64,000 bases of DNA, from the NCBI RefSeq assembly GCF_964355755.1, contig NC_092674.1:15259001-15323000 (forward strand). The letters are read 5' to 3'. The notes beneath the pieces are model-generated. The model was not told the DNA's origin and did not search any database. It saw only the letters and a program-made list of their open reading frames with translations. This DNA is from Antedon mediterranea (lineage: Eukaryota > Echinodermata > Crinoidea > Comatulida > Antedonidae). A program made the translations under genes and the position numbers. Positions 9,683 to 20,678 of the stretch are shown piece by piece (the stretch's first letter is position 1; the number at the start of each line of letters is the position of its first letter).

Positions 9683-12600
9683 ATGGCTGAATTTGCGAAG
9701 ATTCGAAACGAGATTGGTAAATATGTATATAATTACTTAAAATAATACAATTATTAGTTACGGATTGTGTTTTATTATAGATCAACGAAACGATAGTATA
9801 AAAATAACAATTATAATCCAAGGCCTCTAGACATTGAATTCGCCCAGTTGCATTGTGCCACTGTCGCCTTTGTTAATCGCTTGGATGATGTACATGGACG
9901 CCGTCGCTTTGATGGTTTTGGGCCTAGGTTACGTTGTGTAGATAATTAAGTTACAATTTAATTTTAGGCTAGCAGCATGGCCTAGAACTATACATTATAT
10001 GCTGGCTTATCTAGGCCCTACCCCTTTACTAAAAGCATAGCTAGGCATATGTATTTTCAATATTGTATTGCTACTGTATTTAGGCCTAACTAGATAGTAG
10101 TACTACTAATTAATTAATATCTTACTTAGGCATATACATTCAATTATAAGTAAGCAGTATGTCTATCCTCTCTATAGTAATTTTTATTATTATTATTAAT
10201 TTCTTACAGATAACAGTGCTTTCAAGAGCCTGAAGAACGAAATGATGAAAGGAAGAGGAAGACCTCTTGTAAAAAGTGAAAATGTGACCAATGAATTTTT
10301 GGTACAAGTTTACTTTCTTAAGGAGGATTTGAGATTTTCGTGGACCGCTATTTCAAAAATACTCATGAAATTAGTTCCAATTTTTCCTGCGGAAAAATGG
10401 AGACAATTGGTACAAAGTACAATGGTATCCGTTCCAGAGGATGCTGTTAATAGAAAAACGTTTTATTTAAAAGAGGTTGATCTTCTTTATTTGGGTATGT
10501 TTAGGTTAGGCTTAGATTATTATAGATGTTAAATTGTTTTAGTTCTACTAATTTTTTTCTGACACGGTAAGTATTTTTTGTCACACAGTAAGTATTTTGT
10601 TATTTTAAATATTATTAAACCTATTCAACTTGTTTTCACATAACAACCTCAGACTAAGTGGTAATATCATTTTGAAATAAAGATAATAATAATTTGAACG
10701 TGTTTTGTTGGTTTATTGTTTCTGTTTTTTTTTTAATCTTGCATAAAAAATGTTGCCGTTTTCGCAAACAGCACTTTAACAAGAACATTTAAGCTATGCA
10801 CAGAGTTGTTTCAATATGCTTTTTAATTCAATTTTTAAAAACTATATATTGGACTATAATCAAATAATTGTTATATGAAACAAATACAATATTGCAATTG
10901 AAAGCAAAAACTGTGTTCATAGCTTAAAAGTTTCTTATCTGTTTGTAAAAGGTGATAGATGTAGTGCCATTGGCATCAACCGGAAAACCTTTCAAAGTCT
11001 ACCAGAGATGACATTTCCTCCTCTTACCAGGGGAATTCTTTACGAACTTTCCCTGGTATACGGAGGAAATGAACTATACAGTAGAATCGATATGCTTTGG
11101 CCTGGCCAATTTTCCCAGGCAGTTGTTAAAAAGAAAGTGGCCGAAACAAGAAAGACATACAGCCGATTTAATAAAAACAGAAGGTGGAGTGTGGCAGGAC
11201 GGGAGTATCTTGAAGAAGAAATCGGGGTTGATGAGAAGGTGGTTGATGATAGTGGTAGTAGTAGTACTACTACAGTTAGTAATCCAATGGGGAAAAAAGA
11301 AAGGGTGGATGTTCTGAAAGCAAAAATTTATAAAATGACTCAAGAAAAGGAAGAAATGATTAGTAAACTAGAAACAGTAACACAGTTATGTAGAGAAAAG
11401 GAAATAAAATGTGAAAAAATCCAGGGAAGAGTTGAGGATTTAATTAGTAAAAAGGAAGAATTGGAAGAGGAAAGAATACATGACAAAAATGATTTGAGTA
11501 ACTTACATAAAATAGTAGAAGAGAAAAATTATGAGTTAAGTAATATAAAAAACAAAGATCATAGCAAAGAATTGGGATCAAAAGAAAAAAGAATTGAAAA
11601 GCTTAAAATGGAGAATATTAAGAAAGAAAAACGGATGATTAAAAACCGAAAGAAGATAAATGGTTATAAGAGGTTGATTAGAAAGCTCAAAATTAAAACT
11701 TATAAATTAAAAAAATCAAAAAAAAATTCTAATGATCAGGTTACAAAGATTAAAAGTGAGAATGACAAATTAGTTAATGAAATAACTGTTTTACATGACC
11801 AAATAAATGTTAACAGTATCAAAGAAATGAAAGTTGGTAAAAGGTATAAAGATTGTGTAGATGTTAACATAATGAGGTTATGTGGAGAACAAGGTATAGG
11901 TACTCAGGTAGCTGGTAATGTGATGGCTGGAGTAGCAGAAGATTTGTTTAATGTTAAATTAAGTTCTGTACCCTGTGCATCTACTGCAAATAATGTTATT
12001 GATAGAGCTTTTGTTTTGTCTAATTATCAATTGAAAGAAAGTATTAAGGAATGTGTTAATTGGGATTTGCATGGGGACGGAACATCAAGAGGGGGGAAAA
12101 AATTTTGGGGTAAGCAAATCAATTTAGACAATCAACAGATATTATCGGGAGGATTTTCAGCAATAGCTACTGATGATTCAAATACATTATTGGAATGTGT
12201 GATGGAGTTTTTAGATGATTTAACATATTTGGAGAATGAGGAAGACAGAGAGAGTTTGAAAAAAGAAATGTTAAGTAAGTTGAGAGCAACGATGAATGAT
12301 CGAGCAAGTGTGAATAAAAAATTTAATACAATACTGAGTGAATATAGGAATGAGATCTGTGGTGAAAGTGTTGATGCATTAAAATATTTATTTTGTAATG
12401 CACATTTTTTGTTAGGGTTATCAAACAAAGCTGATGCTATTTTAAAAATATATGAAAAACAGTTGGTCGAGAAAGTTGGATTGGGGAGGGATTCATTAGG
12501 GAAGTTTGCCAGATTTAAATCAGGTGGGGAATCTGCTACGTCGAGACTATTACGAACTGGGTGTGACATATTGGGACCACGAGGAGATGACAAGAATGGA

Positions 12601-13554
12601 ATAAGACAAGAATGGGAGGGGTACTGTTTTCAAAAGGGGATTAAATCTTTAATTACTTCGTTCAGGATGAATAGGTTCAACAATTATTTTGAGGGTGCTG
12701 GTACAATCTACTTCCATCGGAATGACATAGTTGATTTTATTACAAATTATAAGGATAAGTTGAATTTAAAAGTTGAGAGTGTGTTGAATGATTGTTTAAG
12801 TTCTGAAATTATTTCGTTAATTAGAGCATTAGGTTTAATTTACTTTTCAGTTACCGGCCCATTTTGGTTATTATTGCATAGCACAATTGAATATGTTGAT
12901 TTGTTTAAATATATACAACCAATGTTACTCAAATTCAAGGAATGGTCAATTGACAGCAGCCCTTTATTAAATGATAGTTTATCAATTTTCAATGATTTTA
13001 GAATGGATGAAAAGAATGAAGTTTGGGCAAAACTGAGAGAAAGAAATGACAGTGATGAAATGACAGAGGAAGTTTTAAGAGAGTTGATGAAAGGGTTTGT
13101 TGATGTGACAGAGAGGCAGTTGAACGATTTCTTGGAAGGCGGAAGTTTTAGTATTGAGCCGAGTCAAGAATTAAGAGCAAAAATGAAAAGCTGTAAATTG
13201 ACAAACTTGGTTAGTGAATTTGAGTTTGGTGACTTGGATTTCAGCCTATTCAAACGCAGAAATGCATCTCTATTTTTTCATACCAGTATACAAATGTTGA
13301 AAAAAAACAAAACCATCTCCAAATGGCTGAAATCCAAGTCACCGAATGAACAGGCAAAATATTTAGATCTTTGTAGAAAGAATGTTGAAATAACAAAAAG
13401 TAGACAAAAATTAAGAGAAAATGAAGTAATGAAAAGGGTTAAAGAAAAGTTAGAATTGGTGAATAGGACAAAAAAAGAAAAAGATAAAAAAAAACATGAA
13501 GCAGATGAAGTCCTTAAAAAGAAAGTAATAGAACATGCCATGCTCTACGTCTGA
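9683..13554 (+). CDS. Large coiled-coil transposase-like protein of the 8.1-kb element (three exons)
   Basis: Exons 9683-9716, 10210-10494 and 10952-13554 join in phase (34, 285 and 2,603 bp; 973 codons plus stop). Start MAEFAKIRNEI at 9683. Exon 2 gives a ~95-residue N-terminal domain (RGRPLVKSENV ... LRFSWTAISKILMKL). Exon 3 continues with a basic patch (RFNKNRRWSVAGREYLEEE), a long Lys/Glu coiled coil of about 190 residues, then a conserved-looking core: CGEQGIGTQVAGNVM, LHGDGTSRGGKKFWGKQI, ATDDSNTLLECVMEFL, MNDRASVNKKF, LFCNAHFLLGL, CDILGPRGDDKNG and RMNRFNNYFEGAGTI. I read Asp of HGDGTS, Asp of MNDRAS and Glu of NYFEGA as candidate DDE residues; that is inference. I recall similar multi-copy predicted proteins in marine invertebrates but cannot name the superfamily. 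The stop at 13552-13554 is probably a frameshift, since family-like coding continues in another frame. Confidence 0.8.
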
Positions 13555-13791
13555 TGATGTAGAACGTATTCTTACAGGAAAGGGGAAAACGGAACAGCTA
13601 AATATAATTAAAGATGAAATTAGGTATTTGAAAATGCTAGGGGTGAAACATGTAGAAATGAAATTTGTGGGAAAATCTTATAATGAGTTATTTTGGAGAG
13701 TTGTGTGGGGCTAAAAAGACTAAATGAAATTGAAAACGAAATTGAAACAGAGATTCCAGCAAAAAAGCCAAAGTTGGAATTTTCATTTACA
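13536..13791 (+). pseudogene. Frameshifted C-terminal continuation of the coiled-coil transposase
   Basis: Just before the 13554 stop, the +2 frame opens with CSTSDDVERILTGKGK, EQLNIIKDEIRYLKML and KFVGKSYNELF, a plausible helical continuation. A second frame change near 13690-13705 leads to GLKRLNEIENEIETEIPAKK, up to the point where the inner element begins. Either two indels broke the gene or a short unrecognised intron lies here: TTCTTACAG at 13570-13578 could be an acceptor. The C-terminal exon beyond the inner element (15838-16141) belongs to the same protein. Confidence 0.5.
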
Positions 13792-15837
13792 GTACCGGAC
13801 AGAATTATTGCAGATTTTGAACGCATTCAACGCATTGTTAAAGTGTTGACAACGCGTTGAAACTGCGTTGTCCGTTGGCGTTGAAAGTGTTGAGTTCGTT
13901 GAACTGTTTATTCAACCAACACAATGTGTTGCGTTGAGTTTGCGTTGAAATAACGAACAATCGGATTCGTATGGTATTTACAGATTGCCAGTGTGTATTA
14001 GTAGTAGTAGTAATAGTATAAAATACAGTATTACAAATATTTAAGAAAACAAACATAATGTGTATTTTTCCGCGGAAACCTAGCTTAATATATTACACTA
14101 GGCTAGGCCTACTACTAACGAGTAGGCCCCGTGTGTATATGAGCCGCGTCTGCCATCGCAGTTAAAAGTAGTGGTCATGTCCTCAATTACTGTGTGCCTA
14201 TATTAACTGGAGTATTAAATACCAAAGTTAAGGCGGCGGTGAATCTTGGAGGCTAGGTCACATCGTAATTAATTATTTCCAAACTAAAAACTTCGCAGTA
14301 CTGTACTACATTTTTCTCGATTATTTATAAAAACAACGTAGCCTACACCCGCCGCCATGGAAGGCAACAATACACCACCAACATAACGATCCAGCATGGT
14401 CGTCGTCTTTTTCACGCATGCTTTTCGTGACGTGAGGGACGAACTGATCGAAAGGTGAAGAGTTCATTCATTATGAAATAACGCGTAATTAAAAGGGAAA
14501 AATCGTTTAGTTTTATTATTATCCATAAATATATCATTATCATGTATTATATTATAAATTAATTATTGTAATGCCTAACGTAACCCATGCAGAGAAAAGC
14601 GTTAAATATAATAACCAAGAAATAGGAATGACCAATTTGATGACAATAGGCAATGTTAGGCGTTTTCTTTAAAATCAAAACCTGTGCCATACCATATTAT
14701 TCACGCCAAGGTGTAACCCACAAATATTTGAATAACCAAACAATTCAGAATAAAGAACCACTTTATTCTGATGCAAGACAATATATTATTACAGGCGAGG
14801 TTTAGGCGTTTTCTCTTTAACATACTATTGTTTTGTTTCTTAAAATAATTATATTGGCCTCCTCCTGAAACTGTATGAATGAGATGGGAGTTGCGAGAAT
14901 ATGCGAGCGAACAGCCAAGATTTTAATCAGTTTACAGCGTGATGCTTTTCAAAACGCGCAACGTTTTCAACGCGTTCAACGCTATGGGATTCAATTGTTT
15001 AACGTCGTCAATGAACGGTCAACGGGTTCAACACATTCAACACGCTCTATTGTTAACGTATTCAAAACGCTTTTTGTACTTAAAAATGTAATGTTGTTCG
15101 ATTTATACAGATTTAAATTGGTTCATGGGTGTCGGACACGTCACATTTTTTAGTTCTTTCAAATTACATTACAACAAACAATGGCACAATTATAAAATAA
15201 AAACCAAAATAGAGAAACAATATTTTAACTTTATCTCTTGAATCTCGAACAGCTAAAAAATGTAGGCCTAAATAAAATTAATTACTTCGTCGTCATTAAC
15301 GATCGTTAAATACGTCATAACACACGTGGTGTTTTTCTTGAGGAAACCAGGGTGGCGGCCTCGTGTGTCGATGTCAGTAATTTCCACGTTGTTTGATTTT
15401 ACGACGTGAGATCGTGTTTTCCCCCGGAAGGCCTACAGTACAGTGTTAACTGTTAGACTTGGCATCGACCTTATTATTCGATGTTTTCCTTCACTAAACA
15501 CTGGGAAATATCACTGTGTGTTTTATTTGGTAACTGTCCGTTCAATACTTAAAAATATATCTAAGCTTCATATATATTTTATTTATATTAAAATATCTGG
15601 TAGTGACTGCCGATAGGTATTTTGCCTGTTGTTGTTACTGATCGTTCAGGCGTGCAATCGGCCAGTCTAGTGCTGCAGCAGCTAGCGTTGAAATAACTAA
15701 TTGTTTACTTGACATGCTGATAATGACTTTCGTTGAATAAACAACTAAACATTGAAAGCCGTTCAACGCAACGCAAACACAACGCAACGACAACGTGTTG
15801 AATGCGTTGGGATTTTTGCAATAATTCTGTCCTGTAC
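13792..15837. mobile_element. ~2.05-kb non-autonomous element inside the 8.1-kb transposon, rich in CAACGC words
   Basis: Inverted ends GGACAGAATTATTGCA (13797-13812) and TGCAATAATTCTGTCC (15817-15832), with a second matching block ACGCATTCAAC / GTTGAATGCGT. GTAC lies outside both ends (13792-13795, 15834-15837), so the duplication is about 2-4 bp and ambiguous because GTAC is itself palindromic. Three regions (13820-13950, 14930-15070, 15745-15810) are packed with TTCAACGC, GCGTTGAA and CAACG words in both orientations, like an array of subterminal binding sites. No domain-bearing frame; it needs a transposase in trans. The middle (about 14000-14870 and 15150-15740) contains ordinary AT-rich sequence and may itself be composite. 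Confidence 0.75.
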
Positions 15838-16141
15838 TGTAGTACGCACGGTTGCTGTGGCATATGAACAGGACTGGTTCATAGGCTCAGTAATTGAAAT
15901 AATTTCTTCAGAGGAGGCAACAATACAATTTATGACTAGGGGAAAGGGAGGGATTTTGAAATGGCCTCTTTCTGATGATATAGACAACATTAATTCACGT
16001 TTTGTTTTTAAATCAAATCTGGAGGTACTAACAAAAAATGGTAGAACATATTTTGTAAATGATGAATCATTAAAGACAGCTTATAAAGATTATCATTATA
16101 TTTATTTTAGTTCTAATGAAGTAATTGATGAAGATATATAA
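15838..16141 (+). CDS. C-terminal exon of the 8.1-kb element's transposase
   Basis: Open to a stop at 16139-16141. Peptide features: VVRTVAVAYEQDWFIGSVIE, then an SSEEATIQFM strand, then GGILKWPLSDDIDNI. The AYEQDWFIGSV...KWP pattern looks like a small beta-barrel (Tudor/chromo-like) C-terminal domain of the kind that ends such transposase-like ORFs; this is inference. If the inner element is removed, TTTTCATTTACAG immediately precedes this frame, a good splice acceptor, so the exon probably starts at about 15838. The frame extending upstream to 15752 is inner-element sequence. Confidence 0.6.
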
Positions 16142-17001
16142 TTTGAAATAATCATTATTATCAGACAAAAAATATAAATGCATTGAATACACTTGGTATA
16201 TTATTATTTTTATTATTATTGTTCATGATTCTTCTAATCTTCCAGTGATGATTTCTGCTGGAGGAAAAAAACACTGTTGAGAAAATTAAATGATTATTCA
16301 TAAGCTACTGAATACAATGTGTTTTCATTCATTGATCTCATTTTAACTGGCAATAGTGGACTACTAGAAAATACAATTAAGTGACCAAACATTGTAAAAT
16401 TCAAGTTTGACACGGTTTTGTATAAGTTTGAATATTATGTAATTTCCCAGTTTTTCAAGTTTTACTAAATTTTAGAAGACCCTTGCAAAAAATATGGAGT
16501 TAAAACCATCATTAAAGTTAGTCCTAGATCTTGTACATACCTTTAACATTTCAGTAAAGCAAAATTTATTTAAATTGGATAAGGGGTTTGGTTAATTATG
16601 ACCTTTTGAGTACCTACTACTTTTGGCGTTTTTTCGGATTTTTCGGAAAATTGATGAAAACTGCTAAAATACCACCTTTTAGACCCATTATTTTAAAAAC
16701 TGGGCCATAGAAATGTTCAAAAAAAAATAGGCATGTACAACTCCATGGTATCTATGGGACTAGTAAAAATAAGTTATTGTTTGTCATTATTTAAAAAGTT
16801 ACAGCCCTCCAAAAATGGCCCAGACTGCGACAAACGAAAAACGTATTTTTTGACCTAAAATTGACCTTTTTTTTCAGACTTTAAAAGACTATAACTTTTT
16901 AACGGAACGTCGGATTTCATTCATTTAAACTGCATAATTTACAGTGAAAAAAGTTCTTATGATATAGTTTTAAAAATGTGATGACATATAGGTTTTAATT
17001 T
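16142..17001 (+). other. Right non-coding flank of the 8.1-kb element
   Basis: No coding frame. Relatively clean sequence with stretches such as GGCGTTTTTTCGGATTTTTCGG and GGAACGTCGGATTTCATTC, expected to be the 3' non-coding and subterminal part of the transposon. No obvious polyadenylation signal directly after the stop. Confidence 0.5.
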
Positions 17002-17019
17002 TTTCATTGGGATACCTAG
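17002..17019. repeat. Right terminal inverted repeat of the 8.1-kb element
   Basis: TTTCATTGGGATACCTAG, the exact reverse complement of 8898-8915, followed by the TTTAA duplication at 17020-17024. Confidence 0.9.
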
Positions 17020-17024
17020 TTTAA

Positions 17025-18163
17025 CTAGTATAATTGAGCCAAGGCCATCTAAACAAGGAAGACCTGTTTTAGATACCACTATAAGGGAGAAAGTGATTGA
17101 ATTCTACCTGAAGGATGACATATCTTGGCAGGCTCCTGGAAGAAAGGATAGAGTAATAATCAGAACAAAAGATAAAAGTGGAAAAAAACTTAAAACCATT
17201 TACCAAGCTCGATACATGCTAATGTCTTTAAGAGAGGCACATGACCTATTTTGTATAGGTAATGGAAAGGTAATAGGCATAACTAAATTCTGTGATCTGA
17301 GGCCCAGGTATGTAAAGCTATTTGACAGCATACCGCATAATGTGTGCGTGTGCAGCTACCATGAGAATGTGCGCCTAATTTTACTTACCTTGAAACCAGT
17401 AACAAACCTACCAGACAGCACATCATTGTTCACAGACATGATTGTATGTAGCATGGAATCAAAGGCTTGCATGATACAGAAATGCCAAGATTGTGTCAAC
17501 AAAATTGAGCTTTTTGCACCCTCAGAAGAAGCATTGGATTTGTTGGTGAAATATCATCAGTGGCAAAATCTTAGTGGTGAAGGTGTTGATAAAGTTGAGA
17601 TAATGGCAAGTATTGGGGATATCTTTGCAGAATTGAAGAGGCAGCTCAACCCGTTTCTTATCCATTCCTACATTAAGCAATCCCAGGCTGCTTGTATGGA
17701 ACGTCTAAAAACAAATGTTGATGGTAAGAATGTTCTTCTCCAAGTTGACTTCTCAGAAAATGCCAGTCTGATCAACCAAAATGAAATCCAATCTGCACAT
17801 TGGAATCATGGTCAAGCAACACTGTTCACAGCTCATGCATGGATCAACTCTAACACAAGTGAAAGCATTGTAATCATCTCGGATGACCTAGACCACACAA
17901 AGATTAGTGTACATGCTGTCATGTCACTGATCCTCACCAAGATCAAGGAAAAATACCCAACAATTGAAAACATGAATGTTTTTTCTGATGGAGCTGGAGC
18001 CCACTTCAAACAACGATTTCTTTTTTCTAATCTATTTAATTGGGAAAAATTGTTTAATATTAATTTAAAGTGGAATTTTTTTGCCACTTCCCATGGGAAG
18101 GGCGTAGTAGATGGACATGGTGGTACCGTCAAAGGTGTGATAAGAAAATTATATTGTTTTTAA
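17025..18163 (+). CDS. Outer DDE-type transposase, catalytic part
   Basis: In frame with 8516-8897 once the insertion is removed. There is no stop from 17027 onwards; the first in-frame GTG at 17093 is not a real start. Core motifs: DLRPRYVKLFDSIPHNVCVC and a C-x(2)-C near MIQKCQDCVNK (possible zinc site), LLQVDFSENASL (candidate first Asp), DDLDHTK, FSDGAGAHFKQRF (candidate second Asp) and FFATSHGKGVVDGHGG (candidate third acidic residue region). This VDFSEN / DGAGAHFKQR / HGKGxxDGHGG set resembles multi-copy transposase-like proteins of fish and invertebrates that I cannot tie to a named superfamily. Translation stops at 18161-18163, but AAAG|GTGTGA at 18131-18140 could be a donor just after HGGTVK, so the gene may have a further exon. 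Confidence 0.75.
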
Positions 18164-20426
18164 TCTCCACAAATCAGAGAGATTCTGAATAATGTTAACT
18201 AATGTTTTAAAATTAATTTTGTCTGAGTACGTCCGACACGGAGCCATTTTGCTGTCATTCTTCGTTACCATAGCAACATTAAAAATATGTTTTTGGGAAA
18301 TAAATGTACTATCTAGTACATATACTTGGGACATCAAAGCAAAACTATATACACACATATTGATGATGGAAATATCATTAAAGTGTCTGAAATGTACGTC
18401 CGACATTATGAATTGCCCAGAGAGTAATATTTTTTTTTTTTGGAGAATGTGGATTTGGTGGAGAGAATTTTATTTTAAATTGAGACCAATCAGATGTTAC
18501 CAAGTAACCTACCAATCAAGTTATCAATCACCACACCTACCAAACAAGTTTACCAATTACCAATTGTCGAGAATTACAGATGTCCACTTGATGTTATTTA
18601 TATAATTGCTACAATAATCATATAAAACGATTTCTAAATACTAATTTAATGTTACAAAGAATAATTATTCTATAATTTGAAGAAATGGGACACTTCTCAG
18701 TGAGAGGGGGAATTAAATAATGTAACCCTCCCATACACAAGACATAACGTCCGATAGAGGGCAGCAGATAGAGATTGAGAAAGAAATAATTATAAGATGG
18801 AGCACATGTAGGCCTAGGCCTAGTCATAAATGTTCAGTCAGAATAAATCCATCCAAAACCACTATATTTGAAGTGTTTATATTCATTGTCGGAGTCCGGA
18901 ACATAACATTAGTATCAACGATATATCATATGTTATATCAGTAGCGCGCCAACAAAACAACCTTTAAAATAATAAATAGGCCTAGCTAGGGCCTACTAGA
19001 CTAGGGCCCTTAGGCCTAGTAGGCCTAGGCCAATTAAAACATGTTTACGAAGAATTATCCTAATTTGCATATTTTTAGTATGTAGTAGTAATTAATTAAA
19101 TACAATAAAAAAGAATCTTCATACCTCTGGACGTCTTCAATTCAAATACCGGATCCTAAACTAACTAATGTAACTTGCCATAATGAGCCCGTAGAATAGT
19201 CGCGTGTAGAGAAGATCAAGAAGCCAGCAGCAGCAGCAAATCAGGATAATTTCAGTTGTGTACCACCACCACCTCCTTGCGTGTTGTTGAATGAATTTGA
19301 GAGTCCGCACCATGCAGGCGTCGTGCATGGCAAGATACTTTTTTGGTAGGGCCAAATCAAGCAACACAATTTCCGAGAAAATTTTCCAACTTTTCAATGT
19401 TTTGATAATTATGAGGCCATAATAAGTTAATACTGTTTCCTTGATGCTAGCTAAATGCCACTAACTTGAAAATTAAAAGAGCATGTCAGCAGCTCGCCCA
19501 ACATTAAGATAAAAACAACGTGCGCCGTATCTCCTCAGCTCCCTTCTCGTCTTCGTCGTGTCAAAGAACTTATAACTTCTTTGAAGAGTTACTAATCTAG
19601 GGTTACATTAATGAATATTCATAGAAGCTCTCTACACATTGGGGGCGGATGATCATTGTGCCGACTATGTTTTTGAGTATTAGCTGCAAATCAGCCTATT
19701 AAAATTATTGTTATCCAGTTCAATCTATAATGGGCCCACGTACGTAACAAATAATGGGACCCATTAATACTAATAGGCCTAATTGCAAAGTTTTTAGCAA
19801 TCATTTGATTTTTTTGTTTATTTAGGCCTACATCTAAATTGAAAAATATAAATTGTATTAAGAGTAGGGATAACGATGTAAAATTAAAAGTTAATATTTT
19901 GCAAACAAATTATACATTGCCTGTTAGTATTTTGTATCAATATTATAATAAAGAAAGAATTATGAAAATATGACTTGTAGTTTTCGAAATATAGGGTTTA
20001 AAACATCGCCGAAAATGATCGTTTTTAGCCACGAACGATGTAAACAAATTGCGCCCCCAGTCGACAATTGTATGAACTAGTCATTTTTCGTAAAAATAAT
20101 TATATAAAATCACGGTTTTAAGTAATATATTTTGTATATCAACATTGTAAAATTCAATCAAATATGATAGTACTTATTTATTATATAAAAAAGAGTGTTT
20201 ATTTAACCTCATTCGAAGAATTTCAATGCATTATTTTCCCGTGTAATTGGACAGGCCTGACACCATGTGACTTCACGGCACTTGCGAGAAAATTATTCCG
20301 CTGTGTGTTGATTCGCGTCAACCAATCAAAGGGCGAGAATCCAAAATCGTTCAACCGTGAGACATGCGGAGCGGTCGAATGCGAAGGTTTGATTGGCTTG
20401 CGATGACATCATACCATAAAATGGCG
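18164..20426. other. Intergenic, no gene supported
   Basis: Contains GTACGTCCGACAC at 18227-18239 and a near copy at 18394-18406, repeated CCAATCA/CCAAT words at 18485-18565, and GGCCTAG-rich sequence at 18805-19040. The frames at 19161-19397 and 20164-20406 are short and unsupported. The right terminus of the outer transposon should lie here, but I could not identify it. Confidence 0.4.
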
Positions 20427-20678
20427 TTTTTGTAGTTGAGCCTCTCGGAATTTTCCAAAAATTATTTTTAAAATGGACAAAACAGCTATTTTTCATGGTA
20501 TATGGGCTGTTACTATGAAATATTCGAATTATATAGACCTCATATCGGGATAAAACTGTTTTTTTAGCACTTAAAATTAATATTTTTCTTAGTAACAAGC
20601 ACATGGTATGTGGAACTATATTATCTTGGTGTAGGAATAAAATATATTTTGAGGTCATAAGAGGCTCAACTACAAAAA
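20427..20678. mobile_element. 252-bp MITE with perfect 19-bp inverted ends
   Basis: TTTTTGTAGTTGAGCCTCT at 20427-20445 and its exact reverse complement at 20660-20678. Internal sequence is AT-rich and non-coding. I see no certain target duplication. Confidence 0.75.

Larger units (their letters stand above)
8898..17019 (+). mobile_element. 8,122-bp DNA transposon with a spliced gene, inserted in another transposase gene
   Basis: Bounded by perfect 18-bp inverted termini, CTAGGTATCCCAATGAAA (8898-8915) and its reverse complement (17002-17019), and flanked by TTTAA duplications. Excising it rejoins codons on each side (GGT TTA A|CT AGT ATA ATT GAG) in a single open frame, which is strong independent proof of the boundaries. 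Inside are about 0.77 kb of non-coding left flank, a three-exon gene to 13554, a broken C-terminal region interrupted by a ~2.05-kb second element (13792-15837), a C-terminal exon to 16141, and about 0.86 kb of right flank. Without the inner element the unit is about 6.1 kb. TTAA-type targets are known for piggyBac and Kolobok, but I see neither a THAP domain nor piggyBac motifs, so the superfamily is left open. Confidence 0.9.

Noticed and set aside
11074-12593. Minus-strand and alternate frames within the 848-codon exon
   Set aside because: Shadows of the transposase-like gene on the plus strand.
15752-15837. Upstream part of the 15752-16141 frame as coding
   Set aside because: This segment is the right end of the inner element (CAACGC words and inverted terminus); only the part after 15837 belongs to the transposase.
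6855-18406. GTACGTCCGACAC copies as the terminal inverted repeats of the outer transposon
   Set aside because: The copies at 7028, 7042, 18227 and 18394 are all in the same orientation, so they cannot be a simple pair of inverted termini.
19161-19397. 78-codon minus-strand frame with Trp/Tyr/Cys runs
   Set aside because: Driven by CAGCAG and CACCACC simple repeats; no domain or splice support.
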